A stretch of DNA of 64,000 bases from Aphelocoma coerulescens. Lineage: Eukaryota > Chordata > Aves > Passeriformes > Corvidae. Both the position numbers and the translations under genes were made by a program. The notes below the pieces were generated by a model. The model had not been told where the DNA came from. It ran no database searches and saw nothing but the letters and a program-made list of their open reading frames with translations. Below are positions 50,501 through 60,335 of this stretch, one piece after another (position 1 is the first letter of the stretch; the number at the start of each line of letters is the position of its first letter). The stretch covers positions 4,836,924-4,900,923 of the forward strand of contig NC_091023.1 in assembly GCF_041296385.1 (NCBI RefSeq), in the 5' to 3' direction.

Positions 50501-53168
50501 GTTTTTCTCTAGCAGAGAAGGATGGAACATGATTTCAGAAGTAAACTGCTGGGCCACACATAACACTGATGTGCTGCTTCTCTACCAGTATAAAGTCTAG
50601 GTAGGACACTCACTGTGTTTGTTCTGGCGTCCTGGAGAGCAATTTTCCATGCCCTGCAAAAAACCCACATTGGTTAGTGGAACACTGATAAAAATTAATG
50701 CCACCTTTTTCCCTTCAGTCAATGAAACAAACAAGGTTAGCAACTAGAGGTACTGCAGGAGCAGAGTTTAAGATACTGTATGTGCCAAAGCCTAATGATA
50801 CACTCGAATGCACAAAAGTGTTACACTAAGACTGAGAAATAATTACTTTCTTTGCAGAGCTCAGAAAGAATGAGGAGGAGCGTGAGGAGGAATGGATGCA
50901 GTTTTGGAGGTCCTCGCTGTAACCACAACAGGTAGGAAATACGCAGTCATGCTTAGGATAAGGAAATAGGAAAAGATGCACCCCAGCCAGAACAGTTCAT
51001 CTGTGCTGATTAGAGCACGGGCCTTGCTGCTGTTGCAGTTCCCAGGAGGTAGGTACACCTCACCCAGCTCTCCCCTGCCATGGGGCTGGGAGCATGCTCC
51101 ATGTACCACACTCCTTGGCAAACAGTGGCCACAGAAGTTATCTAACTCTACCCAGCCCAGCTCAGCAGAGAGTTCACAATAATGGAGTATTCTTCCTTTT
51201 GCTACTGCGATGTCGTTGGCCTCATGCTGCATCACATACTCTTGAAGAATAGCAAAAGTTTTAAAAAATCTGTTTAACAAGTCTTGCATTAATCATATTA
51301 GTCACATTCTTCTACTCCTCCTCACCCTTCAGTGTTTTCAGTGACTTAACTTGCAGTTAGTTTGCATGAGCTAGACAACTTCTAGGAGAGCTATTGGGTT
51401 TTTTGTCACTGAAACCCTGCCTTTATTTGCTTGAAAACTTTCTTAAAACATATCTCTTAAAGTTAGAAGGGAGGAAAATAACTAGGGAGAGAGAGAAAGA
51501 GCGATAAAAGAGGGAGAAGCAGCAAAACCATTAATCTCTGGCTGTCTTACAGGCAGTCATCTGCACTCTCTGCGCAGAGGTTGACTGTCTTCCCATCACG
51601 GCAAACAATCTGCAGTAAACAGTCTCTCTGCTTCCCCTCTGGAGGCTGGAAATCTGAGTGAGAAAAAAAGAGATGAGTTATGAAGTACCTATAAACAGAA
51701 TTACATGATCACATGTACAAGAAGAGAGTCAGTTTATGCAAGTCTGGACAAAATAAACTAGGGCCAGTTGTAGCTGCCTTCCATGGCATCTGAACAAGTC
51801 ACTGAAGGAAATAACCTTCAGTGTCCTGAAAGTAAGCAGCTCTGAACACCTTTCCTACAAAATGTGTCTTACAGCAGAACCAGTCGACCCTTAGCAATAA
51901 GTACTCTCCAGCACTTGTGTCCTTGTGTCAGCACCAAGGGGAGCACTAACAAAAGCTAGAAGTGAATTTAGGAATAACATCTGCTGAGGTTTCCCATTTC
52001 TAGCCCTGCCTCTCAGTCAGTCAGCACTGTGGTTACACCAGGAAAACTCTGTATCAGACACACAGTCCTGGTGTGAACATCCCATTCTCCTGCATGCATG
52101 GTACACTGTCCTCACTGTGTTTTAAAACGAAGTATCAAACCCTAACCTAATCTATCACACAGTGATACCACACCCTGGGTATCTCTAAAGGAATTTAGGA
52201 GTTGGTGGGCTTGAATTTTTTTGGAAGGTGAGGGGATTTAAGAACAGTGAAGTTGCACACATTTCAGACATATTTACATCTGCAGTAGTGCTGTATATGG
52301 TATGCTGGGCAGGCACTGAAGTTGTAAAGAATCTCTGAATACACAAATCCTGAAGATTTCATTATTACCTCGACATTCATTCCCCACTCTGAGGTTGATG
52401 CAATGGATTCGCATGTGGATTTTATCTTCTATATCATGGCGATTTTGATCATCATAGAATATTAAGCGGCCATCAGACCACAGATCAAACCAGTTCTTCT
52501 TCCAGCGCCGTAAAATAGTACCTTAAAAATCACACAGTCAATTTTGAGGGCACATATTGGGAAACATTTCTGTCCTAGAGTTAATAAAAAATAAACCAAG
52601 ATATCCTTTGCAGTTGCCCCAGACAACATTCCAAAGTGCCAAGCAAAATTGTGTATTACAACAGCCCCGCTTGAGAGTATTAGAGAATTGGGTGCCATAT
52701 TTTATCTAGGATTCAAAGCAAAACTGGTTTTAAGTGTGTGACCTGATGCTTGAGTTCTAACTTGCTGCAGGAACAAGCAGAGGGTGTGACTAATTGAAAG
52801 ACACTAAGTTGAGGTGTCAGGTAAAGTTTCCAAGTCTCCACTTATACAGCACTAATTACAGAGTAGCATCTGAAGCTGAATGCCAGTCAGACATCTCAGA
52901 TATGGTATATCCTGTTTCCCACTGGAGTACCCAAAGGTCACATGGGAATGCTGTCATGACAGGTCATTTTGTGATGTGTCCTAAAAGTAAAAAGAAAAAA
53001 AACACAACGAAAACAACCCACAGAGCTAGAGGCTTTTTTAAGAAAACCTGGGAATTACTAAGTTGCTCTGATGTTTTCTGAAGAAGTCACAGTGAACAGG
53101 AAGAGAAGGAGGATAAAGACCCATGACTTACTTTGCCGGAGCAGCCATCCGCTCTTCACAAATGCCAT
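44457..53168 (-). CDS. PLEKHB2: PLEKHB2 (evectin-2), spliced CDS of seven coding exons
   Basis: Joining 53168-53132, 52521-52369, 51653-51551, 50653-50614, 48390-48301, 46732-46618 and 44593-44457 gives 675 bases, 224 residues plus TAG; every junction is GT/AG and phases agree. The product is an evectin: PH domain at about residues 2-109 (opens MAFVKSGWLLRQ), PPPY at 129-132, a Tyr/Pro-rich linker at 142-184, and a hydrophobic C-terminal anchor at 203-224 ending GSLFWVF. Length matches human PLEKHB2 (about 222). In the known family the PH domain binds phosphatidylserine on recycling endosomes, with Lys20 important; R11, R18 and K20 are present here. PPxY motifs bind NEDD4-type ligases. The tail-anchor topology is inferred from the hydrophobic C terminus. 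ATG context is ACAATGG, a good Kozak match. Introns 1-7 are about 3.3, 0.6, 0.7, 0.9, 2.2, 1.6 and 2.0 kb; apart from the LTR in intron 6 I see nothing recognisable in them. The anchor and PH sequences separate it from PLEKHB1. Confidence 0.96.
46618..46732 (-). CDS. PLEKHB2: PLEKHB2 exon 7 (Tyr/Pro-rich linker)
   Basis: A 115-bp exon lies between a TTCACCAG acceptor and a GTAATC donor. It encodes residues 142-179, a low-complexity stretch with YGYGYDQY and YAVPYQYPYQ. The plus-strand open frames over this exon are antisense shadows. It enters in phase 0 and leaves in phase 1. Confidence 0.94.
47065..47344 (-). mobile_element. Solo LTR of an avian endogenous retrovirus, in intron 6
   Basis: The segment is bounded by TG...CA (plus strand TGATGCC to GGGACA) and contains, on the minus strand, an AATAAA at 47129-47134 followed by a pyrimidine-rich tail with TCTTGTCTAGCCTCTG. 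From memory of the family, this is the arrangement seen at the 3' end of passerine LTRs. No gag, pol or env remnant lies beside it, so it appears to be a solo LTR. I could not find a clean target-site duplication, so the ends, especially the right one, are approximate. It has the same orientation as PLEKHB2. Confidence 0.55.
48301..48390 (-). CDS. PLEKHB2: PLEKHB2 exon 6 (PPPY segment)
   Basis: A 90-bp exon in phase 0 at both ends lies between a GTGTTTAG acceptor and a GTAAGA donor. It encodes residues 112-141, from GYVGSDV to the APPPYTAY segment. The PPPY (129-132) is a WW-domain ligand of the type used by NEDD4-family ligases. Because it is phase 0/0, skipping this exon would keep the frame and remove the PPxY motif. 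Confidence 0.94.
50614..50653 (-). CDS. PLEKHB2: PLEKHB2 exon 5 (PH domain C-terminal helix)
   Basis: This 40-bp micro-exon lies between a TTTTTTGCAG acceptor and a GTGAGT donor. It encodes LAWKIALQDARTNT (about 98-111). The Trp in the LAWK helix is the nearly invariant PH-domain tryptophan. The exon is too short to be found by open-frame length alone; the matching phases (2 to 0) and the peptide identify it. Confidence 0.94.
51551..51653 (-). CDS. PLEKHB2: PLEKHB2 exon 4 (PH domain, middle)
   Basis: A 103-bp exon lies between a TCACTCAG acceptor and a GTAAGA donor. It encodes about residues 64-98, including CLLQIVCRDGKTVNLCAES, the later beta strands of the PH domain. It enters in phase 1 and leaves in phase 2. 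Confidence 0.95.
52369..52521 (-). CDS. PLEKHB2: PLEKHB2 exon 3 (PH domain core)
   Basis: This 153-bp exon follows a TTTTTAAG acceptor and ends at the donor GTAATA. It encodes about residues 13-64, including the basic stretch RRWKKNWFDLWSDG, which forms the lipid-facing part of the PH domain in evectins and contains R18 and K20. The phase is 1 at both ends. Confidence 0.95.
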
Positions 53169-53179
53169 TGTTGCTTAAT
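53132..53179 (-). CDS. PLEKHB2: PLEKHB2 exon 2 (start codon, residues 1-12)
   Basis: The acceptor is preceded by a long pyrimidine tract and ends CACTAG; 11 bases of 5' UTR then lead to the ATG at 53168. The exon encodes the first beta strand of the PH domain and ends in phase 1 at a consensus donor, GTAAGT. The upstream ATGs lie in the intron, so this is the only start that fits the family N terminus. Confidence 0.95.
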
Positions 53180-56100
53180 CTAGTGGGCAGAAGAGGAAGG
53201 GGGAAGGGCGAGAAAAGCAGTTATTATTTCACAATAATACATTAGAAAGAGGCATCTCAATATCATCTATTATAGCTGCATGTACCCAGCTTTCATTGTA
53301 AAGAGACACAGTAGATCTCTGCCAAAGATACTCAGTGAGCACAACCACCTTTATGTTTAACTGGCAAACAACAAGCTTACAGCTACTGCTCTTAGAAAAT
53401 GGGGAAGAGACAGACTGGAATGACTGCTTCCTGACTCACCACCAGTTCCTTTCAGAGTTATTCTCTCTGCATACGTGTACTTCCTGTATTCTGCAGTCTC
53501 AAGTTACCAAGAACCCTCACTTCTACCTACCTCTTCTCTTTTTCTGTACTTCCTCTTCTGTGTTTTTCATTCACTGGCTCAAAGTCCAGTCAAAACAAAA
53601 GCTGAAACAGTTTAATCTTAAACAGGAAGGAGAAAGCTGTTTTTACGACTTGTATTTCTTTCAAATCATCACTAGCTCGCTCCAAGAAGTATTAAAATAA
53701 ATAAAAGATAAGCCCATAGAATAAGATTCTCAGTTCTCCTCAGCATTTAAATGAAGCTTGAAATAGCATGGCAAGAACTGTGTGTTAAATTCAAGTTATC
53801 ACACATGACATTAAGTACTCAGCCACTGCATTCAGGTTTATGAGCATGCTGAAAAAAAAAAAGATCAAGCATGGGATATACTGGAAAATGAGTTTTTATT
53901 TTATAGTCTAATGGTGCTCTGATTATTGTTTTAAAAGAGATTATAAAAACTCAACTATCTGGGTGCAACTGAACTAGAAAAGCAAGAACAGAAGCATTTT
54001 AAGCCTCCCCTGAGAAGGTTGCTTTTTAGAAATTATCCATGGGGCCTGTAAGACAATATGAGAGACAGATACTGAAACCTAACATTCTACTTGTAGCAGC
54101 ACAAAGGGGGGGCCCTGAGGGGGTGAAAGGTGGCATAGACTCCCAGATCAACCACAGCAGAATGTATTCAAAGCTGGGGAGAAGGAAGAAAAAGAAGAGT
54201 TTTGTGATTTTCTGGTAAAATATAAAGTTAGGAAGCACCATATATTTCCTGATCTAATGGATATTACTTGTAGCTGTGTCCTCTTCAGAGTACTGGGCAA
54301 GTACTGTAGCACACAAGATTATAACCATCAGGATTTCATATTTAAGGAATGTCACATCCTGCACAGGCTTGGTTATGATGGTGAGAACCACTTGCAGGTA
54401 AAGTTTGAATTCCAGGATAAACCTCTTACTCTTGACTTTTGTACCCGCTCACTGGGAAAACAAACATTCAGCTGATAGTGCACTGAGAGGGAGTGTCAAG
54501 ACTCCTGTCCTGCTTTAATCATGGTCACCCGGTCCTGCTCTGGGGTCTGAGCATGCTCTTGTCACCCATCTACAGAGAGTGAGCTCCAGAAATAGAGGCC
54601 AATTTATCCTTCCAAAGTAACTAAGTGGTACAAAGGACCTGAGCCTCACTCTGCCACCACTCCATTATATGCTTCTCTCCCCTTGATTCTCCTCTAAAAG
54701 GAAATAGTCTACTTGCTCTTCATTTTCACAGGAATGGGTGTCTCTAATGGTGTTTCCATGTCTTCCAGTTTGCCCAATAAGGTGAAGTCACTATTTCTGG
54801 AGGCTGTTTCATAGTTTGCAAGCTGAGAAAGAACTTGCGTGAACTTCAGTTCTACTGCAAGTGTTAGACTAGACCATGGAATGCTGTTGCTACCTTTAAA
54901 CCTACTCTGTTACACAACAGCATAATTAGATTAAATTTAGAAAAAGGGAAAGAACCAAAGAAGAAAACTTCTCTCTTGACAAATTGAGTTTTGCCTGTGG
55001 TTACAGAATGGCTCACAAAGTCTCACATTCAGAATGTCTCAGAGCTATGTAAAGCTACAAGAGCAAACAGGGCTTCAGCAGCTGTACAGCACCTTGCATG
55101 TAACCTCAGAGGCAACAACTACCCTTTCCCAATTCAGAGTGCTCAAAACTTCACCTCTGGAGAGAGAGCAAAAAATCACACAGAACAATCTGTCAGCACT
55201 TTAAGTAGGAGGTGCAAAAACAATTAGATATTCTTCTCTGGTCCTTTTTAAGCACAAGGGCTCATTTGAAGTCCTATACAGTATTCACAGTCCACCCACA
55301 TGATGTTTAAAAGCATATTTCCAGAGCTAGAAGATAGCCTAGAAAGATCAGCTGCATCTGAATAGTATTTGCTTGTTAAACTAGCCCAGTGCCACCAACA
55401 TGAAAAACGGGACTTAAACAAAGATAAACTAATTTATAACGAATCTGAGTAAGTGTTTTGGTGAGACTGAAATCTAAAAGTAGTAGTAGTCCAAACTGAA
55501 CTCAGGTTAAGAGGAGATGCAGCAAAGGGGTGGGAGTATTCCTTTCTGCTCCCTGGAACAGCAGTTTTCTGCACGGAATATAATGCAAAGCAACCAAATC
55601 CAACAGTTTGTTCCAGTCCCTTTCTTATTCTCAAACCCAGTTGGTTGGTTGGAAAAATACACTTTAAAACAAATCAAGTGTTTCTCCCGGCAGCTTGTAA
55701 TCACAAGAGCAATTTTGATTAATGCAGTTGAGCTAGCAGTGGACCCGATCCTGCAATCCGTGTAGATGAAGAGGGCTTAGACACCAGATCCAGCTATGGA
55801 GCTGAGCCCGCGGTGACCAGCAGTGCCCACAGACACCCCCCGGTTACTTTATTCTCAGTACTTCGGACAGAGTACACGAAGCTCAGTGTTCAAATGTAAC
55901 CCTACCCGCCCCCTCCCGCTCTGAACAGCGCAAGTTTTCTATTCCTGGAGCTCCCTGGCTCTGGCCCAGCTGCGCGCAGGCCCTTTCGCCGGGAGCTGTC
56001 TGTGCTCTCCGAGCCAGTGCCCGGCGCTAGCAGGGCTGCGGCTCCGTTCCAACCCTGCCCGTGCGGCAGCGGGGCGGTGCTCGCTCCCACCTCTCCTCTC

Positions 56101-56376
56101 CCACCGGGACAGCCCCACGGCAGCCCCCCGGCCCCACCGGGCTGGTGGCCGCTGGCCCGCGGCTCTGCCCGGCCAGGGCACGGCGGCGGCCCCGCTCCGT
56201 CTCCGCCAGCTGACGCCGGGCAGCGGCCTGAGCTGGGCTGGGCCGGCCCGAGAGCCGCATCTCGCCCTCCCCGCCACCCGACGGCCGGGCCCCGGCATCG
56301 CTCCCCGGGCGCCGCTCCCGGCCCCGGCCGGGCCCGCGCCCCGCTGACCTCCGCGGGGCTGGCGGCGGCCGGGCCG

Positions 56377-56424
56377 CCCCCCGGAGCCGGGCCCCCGAGC
56401 CGGGCCCCCGCCCCCCCGTCCCCC
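56377..56424 (-). other. G-quadruplex-prone G runs at start of intron 1
   Basis: The plus strand has C runs of 6, 5, 5, 7 and 5 at 56377-56382, 56392-56396, 56405-56409, 56411-56417 and 56420-56424. On the transcribed RNA these are five G runs with short loops, beginning about a dozen bases into intron 1. Confidence 0.6.
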
Positions 56425-56435
56425 GCCGGCCCTAC

Positions 56436-56500
56436 CTGCCGCCGCCCCGCGCCCGCCGCCAGCCCCGCTCCGCCCGCGGGCAGCGCCAGCCCCGTCCTGA
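56436..56500 (-). other. PLEKHB2: PLEKHB2 exon 1, non-coding (5' boundary approximate)
   Basis: The best minus-strand donor in the island is CAG followed by GTAGGG, with the exon ending at 56436. Exon 2 begins with 11 untranslated bases, so a non-coding first exon is required, and this donor sits inside the CpG island upstream of it. The transcription start is not visible in sequence; the upper limit given is only a guess. Confidence 0.6.
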
Positions 56501-56505
56501 CGTCA
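56498..56505. promoter_or_regulatory. Full palindromic CRE (TGACGTCA)
   Basis: A perfect CREB/ATF palindrome lies inside the CpG island, about 62 bases upstream of the exon 1 donor. This position is close to or just upstream of the likely start site, where functional CREs are usually found. Use in vivo is inferred. Confidence 0.6.
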
Positions 56506-56589
56506 GCCCGCGCCGCCCGGCCGGGTGCCCGCACGGAGCCGCTGCCGCCACCAGTGTCCGCGGGGGGAACGTGCCCGCCCCGCCCGGAT

Positions 56590-56626
56590 CCAGCGGCAAA
56601 GCCCGGGAAGGGCTCGGATCCGCTGG
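56590..56626. repeat. Imperfect hairpin upstream of PLEKHB2 start
   Basis: CCAGCGG (56590-56596) pairs with CCGCTGG (56620-56626), and inside it AGCCC (56600-56604) pairs with GGGCT (56610-56614), with a five-base loop. Two GGATCC sites flank it. It is probably a by-product of GC-rich sequence. Confidence 0.5.
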
Positions 56627-56809
56627 GGAAGGCGTGGGGCGGGACAGTGACCCCGTTCCCGTTAATGCCTTCCCCCGGCACGACACGCGGTTTCCCGGCG
56701 CTTTAAATACATCGCCGCCTTCCCGGGCCAGCGGCCGGCACAGGGTCGGCCTCACGGCACTAAGGCGATCAGGCTTTTTCTTTTCTTCCACGGTTTCTGA
56801 TCTCACGCC

Positions 56810-57076
56810 ATGGAACCGCAACAGAGAGTAGCAAGCGCTTTGTTCAAGCGGTCACGCAAGTATTCGAGGCCAGGAAAGGCCGGCTGGTCTGTGACCTCTT
56901 ACATAAGGCAGCCAGGCGCCGTGCCTGGGCGATGCTTGCATGACAGCTCTACGCTCTATTGGGGTCAGTGCTGCCCGCACGCCGCTCAGCCGGCACTGAT
57001 GGGGAATGCACTGTGTCACCAGTTAATTAGCTCCATCATTCAAATTGTGTTTCCGTTTCTAACCCAAAATATATGA
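56810..57076 (+). CDS. Possible divergent short ORF, 88 aa, unrecognised
   Basis: I do not recognise the product. An ATG in good context (GCCATGG) at the edge of the PLEKHB2 CpG island opens an 88-codon frame that starts MEPQQRVASALFKRSRKYSR, basic at first and then unremarkable. A TATA-like TTTAAATA at 56702-56709 sits about 100 bases upstream, in the right orientation for a plus-strand start near 56735. Bidirectional CpG promoters often make a divergent non-coding transcript, and this frame may be only part of one. No domain, signal peptide or membrane segment is evident. Chance is a serious alternative, since open frames of this size are common in the window. Confidence 0.2.
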   Translation: MEPQQRVASALFKRSRKYSRPGKAGWSVTSYIRQPGAVPGRCLHDSSTLYWGQCCPHAAQPALMGNALCHQLISSIIQIVFPFLTQNI

Positions 57077-59974
57077 GATAGTTACTGTGGAAAACGAGAA
57101 TAACTTCTTATGGAGATGTAATATTTCCCCTGATTGATGGAATTTCCTATTAGAACTTTTCCCGAGCTCATCCCAGTAGCATAGGAGGGAATACCTCTAT
57201 ATAATAACTGTAAGTAAAAAGAAAAAAAAAAACCACATTAATTTGTTTGCTTCAATCAATCTTTTTGCTTTAAGACTAGATAATACAGACATAATATTCA
57301 TCATAGTTACAATGTGACTTAATCTGTCAACAAGCTCCTCAACTTCCTCCTACCCATCTATTATCTCTTCTTGAGCACAATAGCCGTTCTAACTAGAAAT
57401 TACATAGAAAGCCTGTGACCTTGTACTTTAAGGCTGTAGTGTAGCCTTTGCTGTCATGTATCTCTGAAGGACCAGAAATGTGGTGTACGCAGAACAGGAG
57501 GGATAAAAAGATACCATCTATCTGTGAACAGAACAGGTTTCGGAAACTACCAGTAAATGAGATTTGTGTAGGTCAAATTCTATTTATGTGGGAGTCCTTT
57601 TTCTGAGGCTAAAACTATCACCTTTCATTGCTGAAAAAGTATTTTCAGAAACGGAGGTATTAGGTTGGTGGTGGAAGGCAAGACAACCTTCACACTGGGG
57701 GAGGGAGCAGTTTACTTCTGGAATGAAAAATACTCCCCTTGAGAATTTGGGAATTCAGCAGACCCTACCCTGGGTGAACAGTCACTAGGGAACAGCTGCC
57801 TTTTTGGCATGTGTTCAAAGCATTGGCTGTCTGGGTTCATATAAAACTTTAGTTTTCAGATTAGGTTTAAAACCACTTTAAACTTCAACTGTCAGGCGTT
57901 TCCTGAATGAATTATCTCTGTGGGCGCAGAGCATCAAGGCTTTGTTTCGTAGCTGTCTGGGACCATGCCCTGTACTGTACCCACTGGGGAATGTTGATCA
58001 GGGCTGTGAATCCAGCCTCAGGCCGTTGGCATGGCAGTTCCACAGGAAGTGCCACACAGGTCCCATCTGAGGGTGCAGGACAGAGGCACAGATCCAGGAA
58101 AGATCAGATCTTCAGGCTGCCAGAAACTGAAGCATATGCTGGAAACCCATGCAAACATCTCTTAGGCTTATCATTCTGAGATCTTTTGAATTAAACATGT
58201 TGAGCTCCTCATTTGCTGAGGAAACTTTGATCAGCGAGTTTTTAATTAGCTGTGCTGCAGAGCTGAAGGCCTGAGTCTTAGTACCCTGAGCAAAAGAACT
58301 AGAATATTTAGGGGAATACTCTTACAACTGGGGATTTCTTTTCAAGTCATTTGCCAGTGAAGTGTGAAAGTGAAGGCTTTAGTTCAAATGTTCAGCCTAT
58401 TCAAAATTGCACTGTCAGTTTGGTAACTTCCAAAGCATGATGTAAGATTCATCCCTCACTAATAACTTTGAAAAAATGTTTGGAATGTAAAGACTTACCA
58501 AACCCCGTTTTTTTACTCCCATTCTTATCCTGAATCAAAGCAGACAAAGCTGAAGTTCAACATCCCCATTGTAGTTACAACATACCAGTTAAAATTGAAT
58601 TGGTAAATTAAATTTGTAAACACCTAAGAAATTGCTATTTGCAAAAATGTGTTTGGAAAAATTGAGCCATATGATGACTTCTAATTCTTTGCCATAATGC
58701 AGCTGACATAACACATCTCTTCAATACATGCTAAATTTTGATTGTCACCAACGTAAGCATTTGAATTCTCATTCGAGGGCCTTCGTTGCTGAAATTTAAA
58801 TTTTAAATTACATACTTTGATTCATAAAATATAATTAGACTCTAAACCAAGCAGAATATACATTTGCATTAAGAAAAATAATTTCAAACAAAATACATGC
58901 CAGCATTATTAAGTATTATAATTAATGCTATTAATAGTACTACAACTAATACATGCTCAATCAGGCTAAAAAAATCATTTTAAGAATCAGCATTGCTTAC
59001 AAGTTAATGAAATGAAAAACAGTAAAATCAAGAAAACTATTATTTTTATTGCAAGAGCCCTGCTTGCAACAGAAAGATCAGAAGAGCTGCTGCCGGAGAG
59101 CACCTCAATAAGGAATTCAAAGAACTAGGACTCCAAATGGATTATATGATTATTATTTATTAGTGTTTCAAAGGTTAAATATGAAGGTTATGGACAACTT
59201 GAAAGTAGTTAGGCATTAGGCGAGAATAGCAGAGCAGAAGATAGGTCCAGAAATAAAGCAAGCTTGATTAACTGTTTAGGAAACTAACCCAGGTTGCAAT
59301 AATTCATACATAGCCTATAAAGTTTCCCTGATGAAAGGGAGATGGAAAAGAATATATTTCTGTTTTTCCAGAGGGTTGTATTGTCTTAGCCATGTGTATA
59401 ATAGTCCTGAGCAGAAAGGTAAATCATAGACTTGGAAAAAATCTTTCTGCAGACTGCCTTAACACACTCCCATGTCTCCAGTGGAAAAGACTCTTGGCTT
59501 TCAGCTCCTGCCATTTCTATGGGTAATTCACCTGCACCCATGATTAAAATTGCTTGGCACATTTTACCTGCAAAAGGGACCCTGTGTGATCAGTTTGTGT
59601 CACACTGTCATGTGAGGAGCATCCCCAGCTGAAGGGAGTTCCTGTGGTGTCGTGTGGAGGTCCTGGACAGGATGCAGAGCACAGCATTCCCTCCAAAGAA
59701 CTATAGACAGGTCTCCTAGCAGGGGTATTGTCTTAGATGTGAGGAGCTGAAGTGAGTGGCACAGATTTTAAAATGGCTTTGGGTTTTGTTCTGCTCAGAT
59801 CTGTAAAACATACTGTATCCATGCAGCAAACATACCACAGAATTGCCAAGCACAGCACATGTGTATAATGTATCTGGAATGGGCAGTGTGCTTGCAGGCT
59901 GCACAAGTGCTCTGCTCCAACTGAACCTGGCCAGTGCTCAGACCCCAGCCCCACAGACTGTGCACGTGCTAATA
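57077..59974. other. Upstream flank of PLEKHB2, no recognised gene
   Basis: AT-rich sequence, especially 58.5-59.4 kb, with no CpG cluster and no open frame worth calling. In human, FAM168B lies head-to-head with PLEKHB2, but no FAM168B coding sequence or second promoter is seen here. Confidence 0.6.
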
Positions 59975-60335
59975 ATCTGGGGACTGGAGCATCTCTCTTA
60001 CGTGGAAAGGTTGAGGAAGTTGGGCCTGTTCAGCCTCGAGAAGAGACCCCTGAGAGGGGACCTCATTATTGTGCATAAACATCTACAGGGGGGTGCCAAG
60101 AAGATGGAACCAGGCTCTTCTCAGTAGTGCCAAACAATAGGACAGGAGCAGAAAATGATGCACAGGAAGTTCCACCTGAACATGAGGAAGAACTTCCTTC
60201 CTGTGCAGTGATGGCTCACTGGAACAGATTGCCCAGAGCTGGTGCAGAGTCTCCCTCACTGGGGATAATCCAGACCCCTCTGGACACAATCCTGTGCCAT
60301 ATACTCTGGGATGACCCTGCTTGAGCAGGGATCAT
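59975..60335 (+). mobile_element. CR1 LINE 3' fragment
   Basis: The translated peptide GLEHLSYVERLRKLGLFSLE followed by KRPLRGDLI is the conserved end of CR1 ORF2. It runs into the CR1 3' UTR (GAGGAAGAACTTCCTTCCTG, then CTGGAACAGATTGCCCAGAG). It stops soon after the GACCCTGCTTGAGCAGGGA block, lacking the terminal short repeats. It is an old, inactive copy upstream of PLEKHB2. Confidence 0.9.

Larger units (their letters stand above)
55960..56790. promoter_or_regulatory. CpG island promoter of PLEKHB2
   Basis: GC content and CpG density rise sharply here against AT-rich flanks, with many GGGCGG/CCGCCC boxes. The island covers the non-coding first exon and the start of intron 1. No TATA box lies at a suitable distance on the minus strand, so this is a typical broad CpG promoter. 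It may also fire on the plus strand (see the divergent frame at 56810). Confidence 0.85.

Noticed and set aside
50861..51289. 142-codon minus-strand frame inside PLEKHB2 intron 4
   Set aside because: It has a hydrophobic patch and looks partly protein-like, but it does not join to the flanking exons, has no recognised domain and lies in a small intron whose neighbours splice cleanly without it.
55902..56706. Long frames on both strands of the PLEKHB2 CpG island (259 and 234 codons)
   Set aside because: Pro/Gly/Ala/Arg-rich translations caused by GC-rich DNA lacking stop codons; the region is promoter and non-coding exon.
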